The position numbers and the translations under genes were made by a program. Below are positions 1 through 12,759 of a stretch of 64,000 nucleotides of DNA, in pieces. The notes beneath the pieces are model-generated. The model was given only the letters and a program-made list of their open reading frames with translations, was not told the origin of the DNA and searched no databases. Position 1 is the first letter of the stretch; each line of letters starts with the position of its first letter. Source of the stretch: Pyxicephalus adspersus (taxonomy: Eukaryota > Chordata > Amphibia > Anura > Pyxicephalidae); contig NC_092859.1 of the NCBI RefSeq assembly GCF_032062135.1, forward strand, positions 90,415,483 to 90,479,482, in the 5' to 3' direction.

Positions 1-2403
1 AATTCCTGAAACGGAAAGACGTTGCTGCACTAAATTTCAATTCAACATCAAATTAGTTAAAAGGATATTACTTTTTAATTATTTTTTTTTATTATTATGT
101 AATATATATATATATATTACACCTGTATAACATGTACACTGTCTTCTTCCCATCTAAATTTGTAATGATGAAATGTTTAATAATAATATTAATAATATTA
201 AAGACAAATAAAACCCCTGTTATGCTTGTTTGTAATACTTGCTGAGTCACTGCCCTGAAACAAGTATGCAGAATAAATTCTGATTTTCTTTTGCTATCAC
301 TGTCTACATGCTCATTGCAAGTGATTCAGAAAGACATGAGATCAGAAACCAGCACCCACTAGCATTTTCAGAATCAGATCATCAAGAGCATTCTTCATGT
401 GTTTTCTGCAACTTACATCTATCAAAAGAAGAATTGATGTAGCATACCCCAGAGGATGTTGTGTCAGGTGTTTTAGGGGCCATGAATCACTTGTTCCAGA
501 GACATTTACTTTGAAAGGTAAAGCCATTTCTTATCTCCCTGTAACATTAGGTATGCTCAGCTTTGAGAATAACAAACAATTTTTTTAGCCCACCAACTTC
601 TGATACATCCTATGGATACAGCTTTCACATAGATAAGATTTTAGTCTTTATTTTGCCTTTATTTTTTTTTTTATTGTATCTTTACTATGCAATTATAACC
701 TTTTTTTTTAGATAAGTCACTTGACAATATGATTTCTTGTTATAGTTGTTAGGCATTACTCAGTACCTGGTTGATACTGTGTTTCATTTACAATTGTTCT
801 TGTATTCTGCTTTTCCTATTTTATAATTCCAAAGAGAGAAGTTGCTCCAGCTAAGCAAGTCTGTTCATGCCCAAAGAAAACAGGTTGTTGTTTCAAATTT
901 CTTTTATTTTTTTTTTTTTATATATGTTTTTTTTTTACCAATAAGTTTACCTATTTCCTAAATCTAAAACATTTACACAATATGTAAAACTACCTAATAC
1001 TGGCCCCTTTATTTTAATCTAGGCTTACTGCCTAGGTCAAAACCTTTACTGCTGTCTAAAGGATATTATTGCCCCCAGTAGATGCAAAATGACCCTCAGG
1101 ATTCTCAACCCACATACCAAACACACAAGTGTTTTGTTTTAACATTAAAGGACGCTAATTGAAATACCAGTCCCCACATATTCACGTATTCATTTTTTAC
1201 TATATACTCACAAGGGAAATAACATGAAGGCTTAATATCATATACCTACACCGTTCTCAGTATTCAGGTAGAATATTGTCCTGGACTGTTCTGCAAGGTA
1301 TATAAACTTTGCCAGTTTTGATCAGTCTTATATAGAAGCCTAGTTTACACAATGCCATAAATGCGTATATAGAATTGACATAGTCTTCATTCCCCAACAG
1401 GCAATGTCCCTTCTGCAGTCAAATAAACTCACCTGCCTAACCACAATTTTGTATCTGCATTTGCCTCTCCTCACCTAATTGTGGGCACCACTACCTTTTC
1501 CAGGTCCTCTTCCAGGTTTGGGATCTTCAGCCATCTCAATTGGCCAGGAAGGAATGAGCAGTTAATTAATTCCTGGCAACCAGCTCAGAGCTCAGTGTAC
1601 ATTAAATATACATTACAGAAACGCAAGTAACAGGCATTTTCCCTTCTGCAATAAATACGTTTCCTGCTTACAAAATTAAATTTTTTACATTTTGCTCTCT
1701 TTAAGCAACTAAAATCATGGCAATTATTTCCTGTTATACACAGGCAATTGTTTCATTTTGTTGCAAAAAACTTTGCGTGTTTCCATATTGTGACTGTTCA
1801 CCAAGCAAAATCATGATGATAATTTCCAGTTACACATAACTGGCAACAGAAGGCATTTGCTAAAACTAGCTGGTGTCCCTATAGAATGTTTATTATCTGG
1901 CTAGGACTGCTGAGGGGAGCCACACGGTAATGGCTGTTCCCACCACCAGTCTGAACATAGCCTAAGGCACTGTTGCTTCTGGTCGCTGGGCTTACAAGAG
2001 TTGGAGTGCAATTTAGTGTTGGTATTTCTCTCCTGCTCTTATCTTTGGTGGATAAAAGGCTGTACATAAGCACATGCAAAGAACAATATCCCTGCTTCTG
2101 TTTTATTTACAATGAACTATGTGAATACAGTGACTATAGTCAAGCTATGCATCTCTCTTGCTGCTTGTTGAATGTTTCCCTACCAATAATCAGAATACCT
2201 GTCTTGGGGGGGGTCTCTGATCTAAGTAAGGTCACAGTGTGGAAAACGGCATAGTAGTTCAATATTATGACCTCTACCTGATTTTTATGGACACAGTTTT
2301 CAGGGCTTAAGTCATCCTAAATATTTAGATCCAAAAAGATGCCCATCAAAATCATCTAAAATACAAACAACATCAGTTTAGTAACAAACTAAAACAATAT
2401 GGA

Positions 2404-2520
2404 GTATATTTATAAAGCAGTGCATTTGATATTCACTAAAACATTCCCTGAGAATCAATTACTGCCATTGAAACACCTGGACCTGGAAAATTCTACACTG
2501 GGGAATGTTTCAGTGAATGT
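2404..2520. repeat. Small palindromic interspersed element, family B
   Basis: An imperfect inverted repeat in which 'attcactaaaacattccc' on the left pairs with 'ggggaatgtttcagtgaat' on the right. The core contains 'caattactgccatt'. It shares layout and core with the element at 42081-42226, so this is an interspersed non-autonomous family. A copy is present in the second unit at 9539-9655. It directly abuts a family A palindrome. Confidence 0.6.
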
Positions 2521-2530
2521 CTGTGTCTAT

Positions 2531-2740
2531 GGGCCTGATTTATTAAAGCTCTCTAAGCTGGGGAGGATACACTTTTATCAGTGAAAATGGGTGATCCAGC
2601 AGAATTCCCCAGAATTCAAAACATTTGCATAGCTAACATTTAATGACTTTAAAAAAACATTTCAGGTTTGCTGGATCGCCCAGCTTCACTAATTAAAGTG
2701 TATCCTCTCCAGCCTTGCAGGGCTTTAAATAATCGTGTCC
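2531..2740. repeat. Palindromic MITE-like element, family A
   Basis: Starts 'gggcctgatttattaaagct' and ends with a near reverse complement around 'ctttaaataatcgtgtcc'. The internal arms 'ggaggatacacttt' and 'aaagtgtatcctctcc' also pair. Related copies lie at 31569-31730, 34558-34768 and 36298-36505, with an end fragment at 39795-39822. I infer a short non-autonomous DNA transposon family; class and target site are not resolved. Confidence 0.7.
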
Positions 2741-4904
2741 TATGTGTTCACTGTTTTTCTAATAAAACAAAACACATTCATTTTTGTCGCCTTCATTGTA
2801 AAACTATGTTTTTGCTATAATTATTATAACTTTATGATGCTATCATCCTTACTGTGGGTTTTTTAGATCCATCATTCTGCTAAAAAAAGTATTCATGTTC
2901 CCAACATGAAAAAAATGCGTTCACAGAAAAAATATGAAAATAAACTACCTAAGGGTACAGTGACTATTTTTTGTTACTAAAAAATGCAGCAAATAAATGT
3001 TTCATTGAGTTGATCATCTTTTTCTAGTCGCAGTTCACAAGTGTAGGTAGTAAAGGTGATAAAGAAAGATCAGTAGTAAACTTTAAATATAACTTCAGTT
3101 TGGGAACCCTTCTTAATAGTTTGCTGACCAAACATGGCAAAATCTTTTGTGGCTACATACCACCAATGTTAAGGGTTCAGTTTATCTCTGAAGACTATTG
3201 ACAACTCTTTAATTGAAATGTGTTGTGCTAAGCTGGCTGCTTCATTATATTACATTATAAATGTGTAAAAAATACCGGTGCCACACTGCGAAAGAAAATA
3301 TTTGACATGGGGTTGGCTCTAATTTCCACCACTTCTCCACCTTCTTCTTCCACCACATCTAAAGAATCTGTATAATGAAATATAGATGACTGGTATATTC
3401 ATTCCAGCTCAGAGGAACCACTTTGTAGTCTGTACAATATCTGGATGCAATTGTTTGCTGTCTCTTTGTATAGTGTAATTTATTTTGTCTGCAGCTCCAG
3501 ATGTTTGCTTTGTATGAGATTATTAATCCGTGCTTGCAATCATCTGGAAGAAAAACTGAACCCTGCCTCTTGTATCAGAATTCAGCAATCAAGTGCTTTG
3601 TACTCTTTTATTTTCTATCCCCTTCTGACTAGATGTAAGGCCAGGCGTCTTTTTCAAGCTGTACTGAAATGTGTCTTCTTGTAACAGAAATTCAATGCTT
3701 GTCATAGCATGTAGACACAATCAAGAAATTCAGCAGATTACTCTTAGTCAATTTGCTATGTATACATATAAATATAGTTCTGTTGTTAGCATTGACTGTA
3801 TTCCTCAGAAGGTACTGACATATCTAATCAAACCATCAAAGGATATATTTAACATAATATATGCAAACTTTATTCAGTTTCATTTACATGCAAGCTTTAA
3901 AAATCTGACTATTTTGTCAGCAATCGTGTTTTACTAATAAGCAATTAGTGCTTGACTAAGTTTAACAAACTTTACATAACAGTGTTGTTAAACCCTCCAG
4001 GTGTAATGTAGCAACATAACCCAGACTTAAACTTAATTGCCATACATTTTTATTCTCTTGCTTGCTTTGTAATCAAATAGAGCACCTTGCTTTTTTTGTT
4101 TTTGTTTTTACCTGTAGAGTGGCTACATTGCCTTGCAAGGTTTCCCTGGAGGCCTAATGTAGCCAATCCAGATGAATGAGCATATTCCTGGCTGGGACTA
4201 AAAAGAATGTGCAGGCAACACAGAAAGATTATTTTTTAGGCAACCCCAAAGCCCTTCCTACCAGCTCTTCGACTTGACTCTGGCTCTAAATATTTTACAT
4301 ACTACCACATGACTGATAAATAGTGTTCACACTATGCACAGTCCCAGATGGGAAGTTAATGGATGTGCTGCAGAGATGTTCTCAGCAATGACGTTTCCTA
4401 AGGGTTAAACTACTGTCCAATGCCAAATGTAGGTAAGTAACTTTAATTGTTAATTTTAATTAAAGCTAGTGAAATGGAGCTAAAATGAATAAAGTACATA
4501 TGCACGATGTGTTTAATTCTACTTTAAAACCTGACATTCAAATCGTGATCTCCTTCAGAAAATGGTAGTTGCATGGAAATATATGGTCTAAGTCAAAATA
4601 CCTATACAGATAAGGAAAGGATACAAGTTAGTGAGCTTTGTTTCTCCCAGTCAGTAAATTAAAGTTGAACTGTGGGTACAAAATCTTTAATTGAAATGTA
4701 TACTTTAATAACCCCAAAGGATATGATTTTTCCCCGTGTACACCAAATGCATTTGTTAACCAAGTTATTACCTATCAATAGTAGTGGTGACATCATCCCT
4801 GTTTTAAACATATCCTGTGTAGAAAGTAGAGCTGCAGGAGAAACCCAGTAGGTGGATACAAGTACAGCAACCCTGCACAAGGTGTTGTACCTATGTGATA
4901 TAAA

Positions 4905-4906
<2 letters not shown>

Positions 4907-4943
<37 letters not shown>
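4907..4943. repeat. (AT)n microsatellite
   Basis: 37 bp of perfect alternating AT. The second duplication unit has a tract of exactly the same length at 12042-12078, which matters for judging the age of the duplication. Confidence 0.98.
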
Positions 4944-4946
<3 letters not shown>

Positions 4947-5624
4947 ACTAAAGAGATAAATAAAAGTAGACAGACGGTGCAAAGCATTATTAAAATGTTG
5001 CCATTTCAATCATTTCAATCTAGCTGGCTAAGTGATCTTATTAAAAACTGCATCTTACATTTTAATACAAGCATTTGTCTTAGTCCTATATATTTGCAAA
5101 TATTCAGAATCAGTAAATATTCAGTGAATATATAACACTATTTGGATGAATCATGTTGTGCCATATTGAACATATAAAGTATGGGCCTCTATTAATCTAA
5201 GATTGCTAAGGATACGTACACAGAACAGATTTTGAACACTGTACACACAGCATTGGTGATTGATGATTGACATTAGGTAACCGCTGTACACCCAAGGCGA
5301 ACAGGCCCCTTCGTCTCAGGCAATGAATACACAGATCAACAAAAAAATTTTTTTGTTTCACTTGCCATAGATTTTTTAATATATTTAGTGTATTTCAGGT
5401 CTGCTGAATCCAGAAATGACATCCGTTTTATTGAATTGGCTCTAGTTCTTGTGATACAGGAATTGGTATAGATGATTTTACCAACAACATATGTTAACAC
5501 AGCATATTATTATCAATCTTTATTTACACCAATGTTTTGCATTTTATATATTAAATGTAGCATTATTTCCATGAAACTTTCATTTGCCTTTTTTATTCAT
5601 ACATTTTCTTTTTTTTACAGAAAT

Positions 5625-6125
5625 ATGAGTTCTTCAAGTTGTTTAAATGACCCAAATGTATTTTGCTACATTTGTGGTAAATATTCCTTAAAAAAAGGGA
5701 AGAGACATTACATAATTCATGAAACAAGCATATCTTGTATACTGTTGGTATTAAACTGGGGGACCAAGATAAGTATTGGGCTCCCCATATGGTATGTAAA
5801 ACTTGTGTAGAGTGTCTACGTCAGTGGAAAAATGGAAAACTGAAAAGTTTGAAATTTGGTGGTATGGCGAGAGCCCAAAAATCATCCTAATGATTGTGTT
5901 TTTTTGTGCTGTGAATGTAAAAGATTTAAGTCGTTACAAGAAAAACAAATGGGAGTACCCTGATTTGGAATCAGCAACGACCTGTGCTGCATGGTGCTGA
6001 TGTTCTCACTATACCAGTGTTCAGTACACTCCCTGATATTCCTGTATCCGACATGGAGGATATACAGGGTTTGGAGTGTAATCCAGGAGTTAGCAGTGGA
6101 AGTGAATATGAAGGAAGTGTTTCAT
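5625..6125 (+). pseudogene. Decayed mobile-element-like protein gene, truncated at the duplication joint
   Basis: An ATG at 5625 follows a splice-acceptor-like tract (T-rich, ending 'acag'). The frame starts MSSSSCLNDPNVFCYICGKY, and after a frameshift it continues with fragments such as LGDQDKYWAPHMVCKTCVE and LRQWKNGKLKSLKFGG. A further shift gives YKKNKWEYPDLESAT and IPVFSTLPDIPVSDME. The CxxC pairs suggest a zinc-binding N-terminal domain. From memory this matches a large uncharacterised protein family present in many copies in arthropod and vertebrate genomes and probably spread by mobile elements. Several frameshifts and stops show it is dead. It ends at 6125, where the duplication joint replaces its 3' part. 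Confidence 0.7.
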
Positions 6126-7136
6126 ATTTCAGACTTGTGGTGAGATGCAACCTTCTGTTGTGGGCTCATGGTTCCAACTTGGGTTCTAAACTCCCTCTCT
6201 AAAGTGAATTGAAGAGGTCAGGGTTCCATATACCAGCATGTTTCCCTGATCTTTTACTAGTTTGGTGATACTGGAAGAAAGGGACAATTTACGGCTCCTT
6301 TACACCAGGAAATTCTGCCGCTTGGACAATTGGGCCCCCTGTGGCAGCCCCCATAGGGAATAAATTGGGGCTGCAATGAGCATTATGATTACAGAACACT
6401 ACTGCCAGCTGTCACATGAGCAGATGCTGTTTTTTTGAACCAGCACTGCCAGACAAATGCTTGAGCTGCTGACAAGGTGCACATTGAAAAGACAGATAGG
6501 AATCTGCCCTAAGGGAGCAGATGGATAGATGGTACTTGGAGAAAGATGAATGCATTATTCAGGGCCGAGTAGCAGATTTACTTAGCTGTTGTGATGAACA
6601 TATATCCCCCTTCTTTTTGCTATAAGTAAGTAGTGAAATTACCTTGAACCAGCATCCAAAAAGGTGTCAGAGACAGAGGTGGCAAAAGGTAACTGGCCTA
6701 AAGGAGAAAAAAAGTAAACATCAGTATGAACAAGTAAATTTCATAAGTACATCTAAAGAGGCAGCATTATCTTAAGATACATGTACAAGTATATGGTCTG
6801 AACCGAGCTCCAGTGAAGTACAACTGTGTGCTAGCGAATAAAGATGTGTTCTCCATCTTGGTTATGGATTTTCCAGTTGTAATGGCCTAACTCTAATCTG
6901 GGGTTCTCTAAGTAAAGATCCAGCAGCAATGGGACTTTCCAAAAAGACTTTTATTTGTACATATCACAATTTGTACGACTGTAAAAATTATTTCAACACT
7001 CCCTATAGTAACTATAAAACCAAAGTTCAATATTCCCCTTATACACAGACATAATTACTCCCTATGATACAACAATGTGGAAAAAGCTACATTCCAGGAT
7101 ACTGCTGTGCCTGCTTTATTTTATGCCAGAAAGATA
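6126..7136 (+). repeat. Left part of duplication unit 2, seen once in the window
   Basis: This 1011-bp segment lies between the two visible copies. If the duplication is a plain head-to-tail event, this is the start of unit 2, and its partner should lie just upstream of base 1. I recognise no gene or repeat in it. A short open frame crossing the junction is an accident of the fusion. Confidence 0.7.
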
Positions 7137-9665
7137 AATTCCTGAAACGGAAAGACGTTGCTGCACTAAATTTCAATTCAACATCAAATTAGTTAAAAGG
7201 ATATTACTTTTTAATTATTTTTTTTTATTATTATGTAATATATATATATATATTACACCTGTATAACATGTACACTGTCTTCTTCCCATCTAAATTTGTA
7301 ATGATGAAATGTTTAATAATAATATTAATAATATTAAAGACAAATAAAACCCCTGTTATGCTTGTTTGTAATACTTGCTGAGTCACTGCCCTGAAACAAG
7401 TATGCAGAATAAATTCTGATTTTCTTTTGCTATCACTGTCTACATGCTCATTGCAAGTGATTCAGAAAGACATGAGATCAGAAACCAGCACCCACTAGCA
7501 TTTTCAGAATCAGATCATCAAGAGCATTCTTCATGTGTTTTCTGCAACTTACATCTATCAAAAGAAGAATTGATGTAGCATACCCCAGAGGATGTTGTGT
7601 CAGGTGTTTTAGGGGCCATGAATCACTTGTTCCAGAGACATTTACTTTGAAAGGTAAAGCCATTTCTTATCTCCCTGTAACATTAGGTATGCTCAGCTTT
7701 GAGAATAACAAACAATTTTTTTAGCCCACCAACTTCTGATACATCCTATGGATACAGCTTTCACATAGATAAGATTTTAGTCTTTATTTTGCCTTTATTT
7801 TTTTTTTTATTGTATCTTTACTATGCAATTATAACCTTTTTTTTTAGATAAGTCACTTGACAATATGATTTCTTGTTATAGTTGTTAGGCATTACTCAGT
7901 ACCTGGTTGATACTGTGTTTCATTTACAATTGTTCTTGTATTCTGCTTTTCCTATTTTATAATTCCAAAGAGAGAAGTTGCTCCAGCTAAGCAAGTCTGT
8001 TCATGCCCAAAGAAAACAGGTTGTTGTTTCAAATTTCTTTTATTTTTTTTTTTTTATATATGTTTTTTTTTTACCAATAAGTTTACCTATTTCCTAAATC
8101 TAAAACATTTACACAATATGTAAAACTACCTAATACTGGCCCCTTTATTTTAATCTAGGCTTACTGCCTAGGTCAAAACCTTTACTGCTGTCTAAAGGAT
8201 ATTATTGCCCCCAGTAGATGCAAAATGACCCTCAGGATTCTCAACCCACATACCAAACACACAAGTGTTTTGTTTTAACATTAAAGGACGCTAATTGAAA
8301 TACCAGTCCCCACATATTCACGTATTCATTTTTTACTATATACTCACAAGGGAAATAACATGAAGGCTTAATATCATATACCTACACCGTTCTCAGTATT
8401 CAGGTAGAATATTGTCCTGGACTGTTCTGCAAGGTATATAAACTTTGCCAGTTTTGATCAGTCTTATATAGAAGCCTAGTTTACACAATGCCATAAATGC
8501 GTATATAGAATTGACATAGTCTTCATTCCCCAACAGGCAATGTCCCTTCTGCAGTCAAATAAACTCACCTGCCTAACCACAATTTTGTATCTGCATTTGC
8601 CTCTCCTCACCTAATTGTGGGCACCACTACCTTTTCCAGGTCCTCTTCCAGGTTTGGGATCTTCAGCCATCTCAATTGGCCAGGAAGGAATGAGCAGTTA
8701 ATTAATTCCTGGCAACCAGCTCAGAGCTCAGTGTACATTAAATATACATTACAGAAACGCAAGTAACAGGCATTTTCCCTTCTGCAATAAATACGTTTCC
8801 TGCTTACAAAATTAAATTTTTTACATTTTGCTCTCTTTAAGCAACTAAAATCATGGCAATTATTTCCTGTTATACACAGGCAATTGTTTCATTTTGTTGC
8901 AAAAAACTTTGCGTGTTTCCATATTGTGACTGTTCACCAAGCAAAATCATGATGATAATTTCCAGTTACACATAACTGGCAACAGAAGGCATTTGCTAAA
9001 ACTAGCTGGTGTCCCTATAGAATGTTTATTATCTGGCTAGGACTGCTGAGGGGAGCCACACGGTAATGGCTGTTCCCACCACCAGTCTGAACATAGCCTA
9101 AGGCACTGTTGCTTCTGGTCGCTGGGCTTACAAGAGTTGGAGTGCAATTTAGTGTTGGTATTTCTCTCCTGCTCTTATCTTTGGTGGATAAAAGGCTGTA
9201 CATAAGCACATGCAAAGAACAATATCCCTGCTTCTGTTTTATTTACAATGAACTATGTGAATACAGTGACTATAGTCAAGCTATGCATCTCTCTTGCTGC
9301 TTGTTGAATGTTTCCCTACCAATAATCAGAATACCTGTCTTGGGGGGGTCTCTGATCTAAGTAAGGTCACAGTGTGGAAAACGGCATAGTAGTTCAATAT
9401 TATGACCTCTACCTGATTTTTATGGACACAGTTTTCAGGGCTTAAGTCATCCTAAATATTTAGATCCAAAAAGATGCCCATCAAAATCATCTAAAATACA
9501 AACAACATCAGTTTAGTAACAAACTAAAACAATATGGAGTATATTTATAAAGCAGTGCATTTGATATTCACTAAAACATTCCCTGAGAATCAATTACTGC
9601 CATTGAAACACCTGGACCTGGAAAATTCTACACTGGGGAATGTTTCAGTGAATGTCTGTGTCTAT

Positions 9666-9875
9666 GGGCCTGATTTATTAAAGCTCTCTAAGCTGGGGAG
9701 GATACACTTTTATCAGTGAAAATGGGTGATCCAGCAGAATTCCCCAGAATTCAAAACATTTGCATAGCTAACATTTAATGACTTTAAAAAAACATTTCAG
9801 GTTTGCTGGATCGCCCAGCTTCACTAATTAAAGTGTATCCTCTCCAGCCTTGCAGGGCTTTAAATAATCGTGTCC
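9666..9875. repeat. Palindromic MITE-like element, family A (second unit)
   Basis: Duplicate of the element at 2531-2740, carried along by the 7.1-kb duplication. The family B palindrome lies immediately to its left at 9539-9655, as in copy 1. Confidence 0.7.
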
Positions 9876-12039
9876 TATGTGTTCACTGTTTTTCTAATAA
9901 AACAAAACACATTCATTTTTGTCGCCTTCATTGTAAAACTATGTTTTTGCTATAATTATTATAACTTTATGATGCTATCATCCTTACTGTGGGTTTTTTA
10001 GATCCATCATTCTGCTAAAAAAAGTATTCATGTTCCCAACATGAAAAAAATGCGTTCACAGAAAAAATATGAAAATAAACTACCTAAGGGTACAGTGACT
10101 ATTTTTTGTTACTAAAAAATGCAGCAAATAAATGTTTCATTGAGTTGATCATCTTTTTCTAGTCGCAGTTCACAAGTGTAGGTAGTAAAGGTGATAAAGA
10201 AAGATCAGTAGTAAACTTTAAATATAACTTCAGTTTGGGAACCCTTCTTAATAGTTTGCTGACCAAACATGGCAAAATCTTTTGTGGCTACATACCACCA
10301 ATGTTAAGGGTTCAGTTTATCTCTGAAGACTATTGACAACTCTTTAATTGAAATGTGTTGTGCTAAGCTGGCTGCTTCATTATATTACATAATAAATGTG
10401 TAAAAAATACCGGTGCCACACTGCGAAAGAAAATATTTGACATGGGGTTGGCTCTAATTTCCACCACTTCTCCACCTTCTTCTTCCACCACATCTAAAGA
10501 ATCTGTATAATGAAATATAGATGACTGGTATATTCATTCCAGCTCAGAGGAACCACTTTGTAGTCTGTACAATATCTGGATGCAATTGTTTGCTGTCTCT
10601 TTGTATAGTGTAATTTATTTTGTCTGCAGCTCCAGATGTTTGCTTTGTATGAGATTATTAATCCGTGCTTGCAATCATCTGGAAGAAAAACTGAACCCTG
10701 CCTCTTGTATCAGAATTCAGCAATCAAGTGCTTTGTACTCTTTTATTTTCTATCCCCTTCTGACTAGATGTAAGGCCAGGCGTCTTTTTCAAGCTGTACT
10801 GAAATGTGTCTTCTTGTAACAGAAATTCAATGCTTGTCATAGCATGTAGACACAATCAAGAAATTCAGCAGATTACTCTTAGTCAATTTGCTATGTATAC
10901 ATATAAATATAGTTCTGTTGTTAGCATTGACTGTATTCCTCAGAAGGTACTGACATATCTAATCAAACCATCAAAGGATATATTTAACATAATATATGCA
11001 AACTTTATTCAGTTTCATTTACATGCAAGCTTTAAAAATCTGACTATTTTGTCAGCAATCGTGTTTTACTAATAAGCAATTAGTGCTTGACTAAGTTTAA
11101 CAAACTTTACATAACAGTGTTGTTAAACCCTCCAGGTGTAATGTAGCAACATAACCCAGACTTAAACTTAATTGCCATACATTTTTATTCTCTTGCTTGC
11201 TTTGTAATCAAATAGAGCACCTTGCTTTTTTTGTTTTTGTTTTTACCTGTAGAGTGGCTACATTGCCTTGCAAGGTTTCCCTGGAGGCCTAATGTAGCCA
11301 ATCCAGATGAATGAGCATATTCCTGGCTGGGACTAAAAAGAATGTGCAGGCAACACAGAAAGATTATTTTTTAGGCAACCCCAAAGCCCTTCCTACCAGC
11401 TCTTCGACTTGACTCTGGCTCTAAATATTTTACATACTACCACATGACTGATAAATAGTGTTCACACTATGCACAGTCCCAGATGGGAAGTTAATGGATG
11501 TGCTGCAGAGATGTTCTCAGCAATGACGTTTCCTAAGGGTTAAACTACTGTCCAATGCCAAATGTAGGTAAGTAACTTTAATTGTTAATTTTAATTAAAG
11601 CTAGTGAAATGGAGCTAAAATGAATAAAGTACATATGCACGATGTGTTTAATTCTACTTTAAAACCTGACATTCAAATCGTGATCTCCTTCAGAAAATGG
11701 TAGTTGCATGGAAATATATGGTCTAAGTCAAAATACCTATACAGATAAGGAAAGGATACAAGTTAGTGAGCTTTGTTTCTCCCAGTCAGTAAATTAAAGT
11801 TGAACTGTGGGTACAAAATCTTTAATTGAAATGTATACTTTAATAACCCCAAAGGATATGATTTTTCCCCGTGTACACCAAATGCATTTGTTAACCAAGT
11901 TATTACCTATCAATAGTAGTGGTGACATCATCCCTGTTTTAAACATATCCTGTGTAGAAAGTAGAGCTGCAGGAGAAACCCAGTAGGTGGATACAAGTAC
12001 AGCAACCCTGCACAAGGTGTTGTACCTATGTGATATAAA

Positions 12040-12041
<2 letters not shown>

Positions 12042-12078
<37 letters not shown>
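12042..12078. repeat. (AT)n microsatellite (second unit)
   Basis: 37 bp of perfect AT, the same length as the tract at 4907-4943. Confidence 0.98.
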
Positions 12079-12081
<3 letters not shown>

Positions 12082-12759
12082 ACTAAAGAGATAAATAAAA
12101 GTAGACAGACGGTGCAAAGCATTATTAAAATGTTGCCATTTCAATCATTTCAATCTAGCTGGCTAAGTGATCTTATTAAAAACTGCATCTTACATTTTAA
12201 TACAAGCATTTGTCTTAGTCCTATATATTTGCAAATATTCAGAATCAGTAAATATTCAGTGAATATATAACACTATTTGGATGAATCATGTTGTGCCATA
12301 TTGAACATATAAAGTATGGGCCTCTATTAATCTAAGATTGCTAAGGATACGTACACAGAACAGATTTTGAACACTGTACACACAGCATTGGTGATTGATG
12401 ATTGACATTAGGTAACCGCTGTACACCCAAGGCGAACAGGCCCCTTCGTCTCAGGCAATGAATACACAGATCAACAAAAAATTTTTTTTGTTTCACTTGC
12501 CATAGATTTTTTAATATATTTAGTGTATTTCAGGTCTGCTGAATCCAGAAATGACATCCGTTTTATTGAATTGGCTCTAGTTCTTGTGATACAGGAATTG
12601 GTATAGATGATTTTACCAACAACATATGTTAACACAGCATATTATTATCAATCTTTATTTACACCAATGTTTTGCATTTTATATATTAAATGTAGCATTA
12701 TTTCCATGAAACTTTCATTTGCCTTTTTTATTCATACATTTTCTTTTTTTTACAGAAAT

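Larger units (their letters stand above)
1..6125 (+). repeat. Tandem segmental duplication, copy 1 (right part of unit 1)
   Basis: This stretch recurs almost base for base at 7137-13260, at an offset of 7136 and then 7135. I saw three differences by eye: a G run of 8 against 7 near 2208, T3256 against A10391, and A5347 against T12482. The 37-bp (AT)n tract (4907-4943) and several long T runs have identical lengths in both copies. The copy ends abruptly after 6125 inside a pseudogene, while copy 2 continues into different sequence. The simplest reading is a unit of about 7135 bp whose first copy starts left of this window. It holds no functional gene I can support. Confidence 0.97.

Noticed and set aside
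4659..5009. 116-codon minus-strand frame with Tyr-Ile repeats
   Set aside because: The repeats are the translated (AT)n microsatellite; the same artefact recurs in the second unit.
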